Assembly: GCA_020186115.1 (NCBI GenBank)
Contig: WSYJ01000036.1
Location: forward strand, 930,001-994,000
Origin: Histomonas meleagridis
Taxonomy: Eukaryota; Parabasalia; Tritrichomonadida; Dientamoebidae
DNA: 64,000 bases
Reading direction: 5' to 3'
Under the pieces are notes generated by a model. That model had not been told where the DNA came from and made no database searches. It worked only from the letters and a program-made list of their open reading frames with translations. Positions 8,303-16,713 of the stretch are shown in pieces; the first letter of the stretch is position 1, and each line of letters opens with the position of its first letter. The translations under genes were made by a program, and so were the position numbers.

Positions 8303-11300
8303 TTAATTTAATGTTTTTAAAGACTTTTTGGAAATTATTCAAATTATTTTTTACAGCACTTTTAAAGGTATCTGAATATGCCAACATTTATGTTGTTAAA
8401 TTACTTCTTGAACATGAAGGAATTGATATTAATGCTGAGGATATTTATTTGTTTTATTTGATGTTTATTTTAATAATTTGATATTTCAAAATAATATTTG
8501 GAATTTATTTAAAATACTTGACACAGCACTTATTTTAGCATCCAATGAAGGTAGTATCGAAATAGTTAAATTACTTCTTAAGCAAGAAGGAATTGATATT
8601 AATGCTAAAAATATATAAATGTTTTACTTGATATTTATTTTAAAGGTTTGATGATTTAAAATTATATTTGGAAATTATTTAGATTATTTAAAACAGCACT
8701 CATGTATGCATGTAAAAATGGTTATAGTAATGTAGTTAAATTACTTCTTGAACAAAAAGGAATTGATTTTAATGCTGAGGATATTTATTTGTTTTATTTG
8801 ATATAAATTATAATAATTTAAAATTTTGAAATAATATTTGGAAAGAATTTAAATTATATAATACAGCACTTATTTTAGCATCCGATGAAGGTAATATCGA
8901 AATAGTTAAATTACTTCTTAAGCAAGAAGGAATTGATATTAATGCTAAAAATATATAAATGTTTTACTTGATATTTATTTTAAAGGTTTGATGATTTAAA
9001 ATTATATTTGGAAATAATTTCAAATATTTCATACAGGACTTACCTTAGCAGCTGATCTAGATTATATGGAAATAGTCAAATTACTTCTTGAACAAAAAGG
9101 AATTGATATTAATGCTAAAGATATTTATTTTAATAATTTCAGATATCAAAATAATATTAGGAAATTATATAAAATATTTTTGACAGCACTTATGTGGGCA
9201 TCTTCAAAAGGTAATACAGAAATAGTTAAATTACTTCTTGAGCAAGAAGGAATTGATATTAATGCTAAAAGTATTTAATTGTTATGTTTGATATAAATTT
9301 TAATAAATTGGTATTTCACAAGAATATTTGGAAATTATTTAAATTATTTTTTACAGCACTTATTATATCATCTTTAAGTGGTTATACAGATATTGTTAAA
9401 TTACTTCTTGAGCAAGAAGGTATTGATATTAATGCTAAAAGTATTTATTTGTTTTATTTGATATAAATTATAATAATTTAAAATTTTGAAATAATATTTG
9501 GAAATTACTTAAATTATTTAATACAGCACTTATTAAAGCATCTTCAAATGGTCATACAGAAATAGTTAAATTACTTCTTGAACAAAAAGGAATTGATGTT
9601 AATGCTAAAGATATTTATTTGTTTTATTTGATATTTATTTATATAATTTAGAATTTTAAAAAAAAAATTTGGAAATTATTTATATTATTTGATACAGCAC
9701 TTATACATGCATCTTCAGAAGGTCATACAGAAATAGTTAAATTACTTCTTGAACAAGAAGGAATTGATATTAATGCTAAAGATATTTATTTGTTTTATTT
9801 GATATTTGTTTTAATAATTCCAAATTTCATAATAATATTTGGAAATTATTTATATTATTTTTCACAGCATTTTCACATGCAGCAATAAAAAATTATTTAC
9901 AAGTAGTTAAATTACTTCTTGAACAAAAAGGAATTGATATAAATACAAAAAATATATAATTAAGAAATTTAATGTTTATTTTAATCATTTTTAATACAAT
10001 AATATTATTTGGGGATTATATAAATTATTTCATTGTGCACTTATATTGGCATCTTATAATGGTTATATAGAAATGGTTAAAATGCTTCTAGAACAAGAAG
10101 GAATTGATGTTAATGCTCAAGATATTTATTTGTTTAATTTAATATTTATTTTAATAATTTTCTATTTCAATATGATATTTGGAAATTATTTATATTATTT
10201 TTCACAGCACTTCTCTATTCAGCTGATCATGGTCATACAGAAATAGTTAAATTACTTCTTGAACATGAAGAAATTGATATAAATTCCAAGGCTCTATAAA
10301 AATATAATTTCAAATTTACTTTAACAATTTAAAATTATAGAATAAAATTTGGAAATTATTCGATTTATTTTATACAGCACTTATGATAGCATCTGAACTT
10401 AACAAAATTGAAATCGCTAAATTACTTCTCGAACAAAAAGGTTTTGATATTAATGACAAAAACATTCATTCAATAAATATGATATTTTTTCTATAAATTT
10501 CAAATTTAAAAAATAAATATTGGAAATTATATAAATTATTTAATACAGCACTTATATTGGCATCGATGAACGGAAACATAGAAATCGTTAAATTACTTCT
10601 TGAACAAGAAGGAATTGACGTTAATGCTAAAGATATTTATTTGCTAGTTTTAATATTTATTTTAATATTTTGATATTTCAAAATATTATTTAGAAATTAT
10701 TTAAATTATTTAATACAGCTCTTACATGGGCATCTGATCATGGTTATACAGAAATAGTTAAATTACTTCTTGAACATGAAGAAATTGATATAAATTCCAA
10801 GGCTCTATAAAAATATAATTTCAAATTTACTTTAACAATTTAAAATTATAGAATAAAATTTGGAAATTATTCGATTTATTTTATACAGCACTTATGATAG
10901 CATCTGAACTTAACAAAATTGAAATCGCTAAATTACTTCTCGAACAAAAAGGTTTTGATATTAATGACAAAAACATTCATTCAATAAATATGATATTTTT
11001 TCTATAAATTTCAAATTTAAAAATAAATATTGGAAATTATATAAATTATTTAATACAGCACTTATATTGGCATCGATGAACGGAAACATAGAAATCGTTA
11101 AATTACTTCTTGAACAAGAAGGAATTGACGTTAATGCTAAAGATATTTATTTGCTAGTTTTAATATTTATTTTAATATTTTGATATTTCAAAATATTATT
11201 TGGAAATTATTTAAATTATTTGATACAGCACTTATGAATGCATCTTATAAAGGTTATACAGAAATAGTTAAATTACTTCTTGAACAAGAAGGAATCGATG

Positions 11301-11469
11301 TGAATGCAGAAAATGTTTATATTTTGAATTTCATATTTATTTTAATAATTTCTTATATTTAAATAATATTTGGATTTTATTTTATAAATTTCTTTCAGCA
11401 TTAGCGGAAGCGTTATTACAATCCAATCAGGAAATTATTAATTTACTTATTGAACATATTAAATTTTGA
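8271..11469 (+). repeat. Ankyrin module array of locus 1: 18 modules of 84 nt on a 170-bp period plus C-terminal cap
   Basis: Modules start at 8357 and repeat every 170 bp, with one 150-bp and two 171-bp steps. Each sampled module is open for 28 codons of the pattern ALIxASxxGHTEIVKLLLEQ, EGIDINAK. They are separated by spacers of 86 nt (66-87) that start after a purine (mostly ATATTTATTT), carry stops, contain a TTGGAAATTATTTAAATTAT-like block and end in ACAG before CACTT. The period is not a multiple of three, so neighbouring modules are in different frames. The last unit (11399-11469) is a cap, ALAEALLQSNQEIINLLIEH then IKF and TGA. Joining 7046-8270, the 18 modules and the cap gives 2,808 nt, one frame of 935 codons plus stop. 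Higher-order copies are present (8571/8911; 10252-10763). Confidence 0.8.
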
Positions 11470-12141
11470 AATTATTTTATCATAAATATTTTTTTTATTT
11501 TCTTAACTATGAAACTTTTTTTATAACAAACATTAATCAGAAATAGAATATTCAAGAATAAAATTTATCTTATGCTATAATTAATATTCATGAATGTTAA
11601 TAAAATTTTTATATCCAACAAATTTAAATATTAATTAGAAAAAATATTAGTGATGACTAACATGTTGTATCTTTCCATTTAGGATTCATCGTTACGGTTA
11701 CATTAATGGTATTCAATGATGAACGATCAAAACAATGATATTCATCAGCACTCCAACTGTAACGATGTCATTTTTGAGAATTTTCTTTCTATATCATTAA
11801 TCGTTTATTGGATCAGAATCAGTAAATTTACAAAGCTGTATACAATCAAATAATTCGAAAAAGGATAATTGTGGATATAAAGCTTTATAGGGTAAAATAA
11901 AAAATAACAACAGGATTTAACAATAATAATAATAATAAAAGAATACGTGTTAACATTGAGCAAGTGTTTAGTCTTGATAAACAATAATTATTAGCGGAAT
12001 TGATAACAAGTTTACGTTCAAAATCAAACAAATTCACACTGTCAAGAGTTTACCAGAGGTGATGATATTTTTATGAGGGAATTATGGTAAAGCAAAATAT
12101 TTAAATGATTATTTTTTTAGTTGATTTAATAAAAGTGACAA
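11470..12141. other. Intergenic region with a short degenerate coding relic
   Basis: AT-rich. CATCGTTAC at 11687-11695 and GTAACGATG at 11759-11767 form a 9-bp inverted pair. About 11940-12060 reads like protein in one plus-strand frame (QVFSLDKQ, stop, LLAELITSLRSKSNKFTLSR, VYQR, stops), which suggests a decayed gene I cannot identify. The segment just before the next ATG is AAAAGTGACAA. Confidence 0.4.
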
Positions 12142-13533
12142 ATGAACGAGCTGAACTCAAGAATTACATCCTGTGCCCAAAAGTTTTTTGAATCTGGACA
12201 GTTTGCTGATTGCATTATTAAATCTCAACAAGGGAGTGAGTTTCGTTGCCATAGAATCATATTATCCAAACAATCTAGGTTCTTTTATAATTATTTTAAC
12301 CAGAACATCCAAAATGAGAATGAGTTAACACAGGAAATAGTTCTTCCATTTAGTGATGAAGCAACACTTAACAATTTTATTTCATTTTTGTATTCTGGTC
12401 ATATCCATTTAACATCATCCTCAGCTCCAATCTATTTAAAATATGCAACTGTATACGAAGTCTCAACCCTTAAAATGGTAACAAATCTTTTCATTAAGAA
12501 AGTCATTAATTCCAATAATATTCTCCAATACATTAAAATCTTTCTTCAATACGATCTTATTGATGAAGTTTGTTCATACTCCAAAATGCTAGCTGACAAA
12601 CTTATATTAAATAATGACAAAATCAGAGAACAATTATTTAATTCTATTTGTCCGAAAGTTCTGTTTTCAATTCTTAAAGAAGAAAAAGTTCGTCAATTTT
12701 ATAGTCAAGATAAAATCATTGAATTTATTGACGAATTCAATGACATTAATCCCATCACAAATATTGACGATAAAAAGGACCTTGAGTCACTCATAAATTG
12801 GGGTGACCCATTTGCATATTTTTACTTCACAAAAAACCGCTGCGATTGGACCACCCCAAAAACATCAAGAAGGTTTTTAAATAAAGTATTAGAGATAAGA
12901 CGTAGAGACTTAATGACATTTAGTAAAGAGGCTAACGGTGCTAGCGATAAGGTGTCGAGATGGTATCCTTATGTTTGGTTACATAATATTGCATATGCAC
13001 AACCAATCGGTCAAACACCAGAAGTAAAACTTGTGGAGTTTATGTCAACATTAGGCATAGCAAAAGTACCAATAAATCCAGAAGCTTTTGGATTTTTGCA
13101 GATTGATGCAACAGAACCAATACATGAAATTTTCGCTCCAAGAAATGCAGTTTCACAAGATGATACATACTACTTGTCAAAGGATATGTCTAAAGAAGAA
13201 AATGGACCATATTACTCGATATATATTTCAGAAGATGCAAAATTCCTCCCATCACAATTCATTCTTGATTCCAATATTCCGAAGTTGTTTAAGGGAGAAA
13301 GATACAGAGACCAACCATATCCTAAATCGGTAATGCTGAGTGGCGGAAGTAAAGGTGATGATAATCCTCTTTTCTCATCAGTGTTACTGGAGGATGGCAA
13401 AGCATCGGTAAAACTCATCACAAAAGACTCGTTATCATTCCTAAAGGTAACTATGAACGGGGAGGAAAACGGAGGCGGAAGAGTTTTTCGCATCAAACAA
13501 ATCGACTTCATTGGGCGTTTTCTGCCAAAATAA
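12142..13533 (+). CDS. BTB-BACK domain protein with C-terminal beta-sandwich
   Basis: 463 residues. Residues 15-110 form a BTB/POZ domain (ADCIIKS, FRCHRIILSKQSRFFYNYF, LPFSDEATLNNFISFLYSG). BTB domains mediate dimerisation and often recruit Cullin-3. Residues 110-230 are a helical BACK-like linker. From about 230 the chain is beta-rich (VWLHNIAYAQPI ... KASVKLITKDSLSFLKVTMN ... RVFRIKQIDFIGRF), like a discoidin-type jelly roll in other trichomonad BTB proteins. A Cullin-adaptor role is inferred only. The ATG directly follows AAAAGTGACAA, shared with two other genes here. Confidence 0.85.
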   Translation: MNELNSRITSCAQKFFESGQFADCIIKSQQGSEFRCHRIILSKQSRFFYNYFNQNIQNENELTQEIVLPFSDEATLNNFISFLYSGHIHLTSSSAPIYLKYATVYEVSTLKMVTNLFIKKVINSNNILQYIKIFLQYDLIDEVCSYSKMLADKLILNNDKIREQLFNSICPKVLFSILKEEKVRQFYSQDKIIEFIDEFNDINPITNIDDKKDLESLINWGDPFAYFYFTKNRCDWTTPKTSRRFLNKVLEIRRRDLMTFSKEANGASDKVSRWYPYVWLHNIAYAQPIGQTPEVKLVEFMSTLGIAKVPINPEAFGFLQIDATEPIHEIFAPRNAVSQDDTYYLSKDMSKEENGPYYSIYISEDAKFLPSQFILDSNIPKLFKGERYRDQPYPKSVMLSGGSKGDDNPLFSSVLLEDGKASVKLITKDSLSFLKVTMNGEENGGGRVFRIKQIDFIGRFLPK

Positions 13534-13857
13534 TAAAGCACAGAAATTTGTGGTAAACCGTTTCCTTGTGTTTTTTTCTTCAAAACTTCTAAACTCTTGT
13601 GTTTAAATTCAAGTACGAATCAGAAGTAGCAAAAAAAAAATGTTAAAACTTAAGTCAATTCCACCATAAAAATTTGCAAATCTTTAAATTTATAAATTAT
13701 GAACATATCATCACTCAATAGTTGTGCCGAAATATAAGTGTCTTAAAGCAACTGCTTTGCTTTTTGCTATTAATTAAATAATAAACATATTTAATATTAA
13801 ATTTTTTAACATAATTATTTCACAAAACATCAAAACGACCGAAACATTATTTTCATC
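13534..13857. other. Short convergent intergenic spacer
   Basis: 324 bp between the convergent BTB and IBD genes. AT-rich, with a poly-A tract near 13630. I see no gene or strong repeat. Confidence 0.4.
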
Positions 13858-14592
13858 CTACGTTGGCGTTTTGTTAAATTTGCTCCGTAGCTTCAGTGGA
13901 CAAATTATTGGCATTGTGTTACACTTTTGTGTTTCTGTTTGATTTGTTTTTTCAGAAGAAGAAGTCACATTTTGAGTTTCGGGAGCTCTCACAACTGGTG
14001 ATAGCTGTACTGGTATTGGCTGTTCAGTTGCAATTACAGTCTGTGGAGGTTGAGGAGGAATGGTATTGCAATCATTTGGAAGAGGAGGCTGAAAACCAAT
14101 TGGAAATGGAACAGGATTGGGTTGAAGAGGATAACCTTCTATAGGTATTCTGTATCTGATTGTCCATTGTCGAATTTCTGCATAGTTGCCTTTAAGAAAT
14201 GGAATCTTTTCAAACAATATTTTCCATGATTCAGAATGAGATGTATTGGTAAAATATCTAAGCTTCTGTAATGATCCGTTTATGGATGATTTGCATTTGG
14301 AAATTAATAATCTAAATTGTCGAGTATTGATTGCTATTGCATTATCAATCCAGCAAACGCCACAAACAAGAAATCTTTTCCAATCATCACTCTTACCTTG
14401 TTCTGCATATTTTCTAACAGCTTCTAAAATTACATCAAAAGTTTCAATTCGATGTCCTCTACTTCTTTTGAAAGAATAACCATCAAATGTTGCTTTTAGA
14501 TAAAGATAACCATTTTGGTCTTCTTCGCTTAATAATTCCCAAAACTTAGGAAGCTTTACCTTCTTCTTTATTTTTTCTTCACCATCATTCAT
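13858..14592 (-). CDS. Initiator-binding-domain (IBD) transcription factor, IBP39/M3BP family
   Basis: About 244 residues from ATG 14592; the open frame reaches a TTG at 14628. Residues 10-130 match the IBD winged-helix domain known from T. vaginalis IBP39 and M3BP: KFWELLSEEDQNGYLYLKAT, DDWKRFLVCGVCWID, AINTRQFRLLISKCKSSING followed by SLQKLRYF, then IRQWTIRY. In T. vaginalis these proteins bind the Inr or M3 core-promoter elements and recruit RNA polymerase II. After about 140 the chain is Pro/Gln/Thr-rich and low complexity, with no obvious second domain. Which motif it binds cannot be told from sequence. The fold call is firm because the recognition region is well conserved. Trichomonads carry many paralogues. 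Confidence 0.9.
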   Translation of the reverse strand: MNDGEEKIKKKVKLPKFWELLSEEDQNGYLYLKATFDGYSFKRSRGHRIETFDVILEAVRKYAEQGKSDDWKRFLVCGVCWIDNAIAINTRQFRLLISKCKSSINGSLQKLRYFTNTSHSESWKILFEKIPFLKGNYAEIRQWTIRYRIPIEGYPLQPNPVPFPIGFQPPLPNDCNTIPPQPPQTVIATEQPIPVQLSPVVRAPETQNVTSSSEKTNQTETQKCNTMPIICPLKLRSKFNKTPT

Positions 14593-15450
14593 TAAAGAAA
14601 TAAGTGGCCGGCCAATTGTTGAGTTCAAAAAAATGTTACCTCACAAAAAAAATACATCCTTTCAAAACACACAAAAATTGAATGCTATCTAAATCTTGAA
14701 CCTCCGTTCCAGATAAGTCACAAAAATTACCAGAACGGAAATTTTGATCAAAAATATGGAAAACTTAACTTCCCTCAGGTAAAAAAGCACGACCGCAATT
14801 TCTTTGTTTTGTTTTGATTTGTTAAATTGCTTGGTTAATTCACCAAAGGACAAACAAGTGACATGAAAAAACGTTTGGACAATTAAAATTGATAACATAT
14901 GACTAAATAACCATACAAACCACTTTTTCAAACAAAATCACATCACCAAAAAATATGCATAAAATTCTGCAATATAACCACAACGTAATCCTGTTGGTAT
15001 CTGGTATCAGCACTTAGATACCAAGTGGAATGCTCTTATTTCTGGTTAATGAATATCTAAAGAAAACAAAACATTGTAATTTTGCAAATTATACTATTTT
15101 AAAACTGCAAATAATGTGAAAACTACTCTTTAAAGATTCAAACAAAAACATATCATGAATTACTATAGTTTCTCCTTTTTAATAACAATATATAATATTA
15201 GCATTAGTATAATAATGACACATGATTAATTACAAAAACCTAAATGGAAACAAAAGATAATAGCAAGAATTTTATTGATCATATATTAAATAAAAAATTC
15301 AGATGAAGGATTTTTGGATAAAATGGTTTTGACGATGAGAAAGACTTATCATTTTTGAAATTTGATGATTTTAAAATAATTTTAATCGTTCTATCTGATT
15401 TTTTCGTAAAAAACGATTTTTATCAAAAAGTTGTTGACCGTTAATAAAAA
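14593..15450. other. Intergenic region, divergent promoters of the IBD factor and the PH pseudokinase
   Basis: About 860 bp, AT-rich. The 80-codon minus ORF at 14689-14931 has no supporting feature. A small perfect hairpin lies at 14994-15024 (TTGGTATCT ... AGATACCAA). An M3-like GACCGTTA is at 15436-15443, eight bases before the next ATG. Confidence 0.5.
15436..15443 (+). promoter_or_regulatory. M3-like / Myb-like core promoter site GACCGTTA
   Basis: It fits the T. vaginalis M3 core element as I recall it ([AGT][AG]C[GC]G[TC]T[AG]) and sits 8 nt before the ATG at 15451. The core AACCG/CGGTT is also a Myb-type site, so the binding protein is uncertain. Confidence 0.45.
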
Positions 15451-16713
15451 ATGTCTGGTAAAGGTGGATATCTCTCGAAGAAAGGAGAAGGGCGTTTCAA
15501 ATCATGGAAAAAAAGATGGTTTATTGTTGAAAATGACAGGGTTAGCTTTTACCATGCTCCTGGTAAACCCAAAGATGGTGAAATTCTTTTCTCCACATTT
15601 ACTGGCCCACTCGTCTTAAATACTGGAAAGAAGAAAAAATATATAACAATAACAACAAACGAACGTGAATATAGTTTACTTGCTGAGAATGAACGAGAAG
15701 CTAAATTATGGGTGGAAGCAATAAATAAAGCTTATAATCTTCTCTCTCAAAGTGGCTTTGGTCCAGGCGGTGAAGCTTTCCGAGAAGAGGTAAAAGATGA
15801 TTATAAAATCAACTGCACATCTTTTGATGATTCCTTATTTTCAGTTAAAAGTGCACAAAACAACAAAATATCAAGATACGTTTCTGTATTATCAGTGTCA
15901 GATAAATATTTCGGTAATGTTGATACAGCTATTCAACTGCTTCAACCAGTTTTAACAGAGAAATGCAAATATTACATTAGTTCTCTCCTCACAGAAAAGT
16001 CAAATGGCTTTGTCAACATATACTTCCGACATATCTCCAACGAGAATATCTTTCATTTAATCCAAACAAGTGGAAAACTCGAAACATATCTTGCCACATT
16101 ATATTCAGCCGAAATTTTACTTGCAATTGAATCTGTACACTCTGAAGACTTTTGCTTCACTGTTCTTCCACTTCACTACTGTCAACTCGATGGCGAAGGC
16201 CATGTTCGAGTAATCTCAATTGATGTAGTCAACACTAAAACTGGCGCCAGAGCACTTGAAAACAACAACAGAATCCTTGCTGAGTATTCCTCACCTGAAA
16301 TTCTTCAACGAATTGGATTCTCTAAAGAATCTAATTGGTGGAATTTCGGTATCCTTATCTACGAAATGCTTCAAGGTCTTCCCCCATTTTATGGAGAGAC
16401 ACTCGAGGAGATAATGGAAAACGTCCAAAACCAGCAACTCGAATTTCCAAAAGATAATAATCAATTCACTCCACATGCAAAAGATTTGATCACAAAGTTA
16501 CTCGACCGAAATCCAAAGACACGACTTGGTGCAAATGGTCCTCAGGAAGTGAGAGACCACCCATTCTTCAGTGTGATAGAATGGAGTAAACTCGAAAAGA
16601 AAGAGACTCGATCAATATATATACCACAGCCAGGCGAAAAGGCTTTCGATCTCGAGTTATCAAGAAGAATTACAAAGGTTGTTTACGATGATGAACTTCC
16701 TCAGAAAAATTAA
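15451..16713 (+). CDS. PH-domain AGC-type pseudokinase (Akt-like layout)
   Basis: 420 residues. Residues 3-95 form a PH domain (GYLSKKGEGRFKSWKKRWFI ... EREAKLWVEAINKAYNLL), expected to bind phosphoinositides or membranes. Residues 130-390 are an AGC-kinase fold with a conserved C-lobe (LAEYSSPEIL, SNWWNFGILIYEMLQGLPPF, RNPKTRLGANGPQEVRDHPF). Catalytic residues are gone: VLPLHYCQLD replaces HRDLKPEN, ISIDVV replaces DFG, and I see no glycine loop or VAIK lysine. The order PH then AGC kinase is that of Akt/PKB. I infer a membrane-recruited, catalytically dead scaffold. An M3-like site lies just upstream. Confidence 0.87.
   Translation: MSGKGGYLSKKGEGRFKSWKKRWFIVENDRVSFYHAPGKPKDGEILFSTFTGPLVLNTGKKKKYITITTNEREYSLLAENEREAKLWVEAINKAYNLLSQSGFGPGGEAFREEVKDDYKINCTSFDDSLFSVKSAQNNKISRYVSVLSVSDKYFGNVDTAIQLLQPVLTEKCKYYISSLLTEKSNGFVNIYFRHISNENIFHLIQTSGKLETYLATLYSAEILLAIESVHSEDFCFTVLPLHYCQLDGEGHVRVISIDVVNTKTGARALENNNRILAEYSSPEILQRIGFSKESNWWNFGILIYEMLQGLPPFYGETLEEIMENVQNQQLEFPKDNNQFTPHAKDLITKLLDRNPKTRLGANGPQEVRDHPFFSVIEWSKLEKKETRSIYIPQPGEKAFDLELSRRITKVVYDDELPQKN

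Noticed and set aside
8271-8356. Standard GT-AG trichomonad introns in the ankyrin arrays
   Set aside because: No GTAYGT or ACTAAC...ACACAG; the only recurrent GT leaves the wrong phase. I keep a non-canonical intron model instead.
8271-11469. A CRISPR array, because of regular repeats and spacers
   Set aside because: The repeated part codes 28-residue ankyrin modules and the spacers are similar to each other; eukaryotic context.
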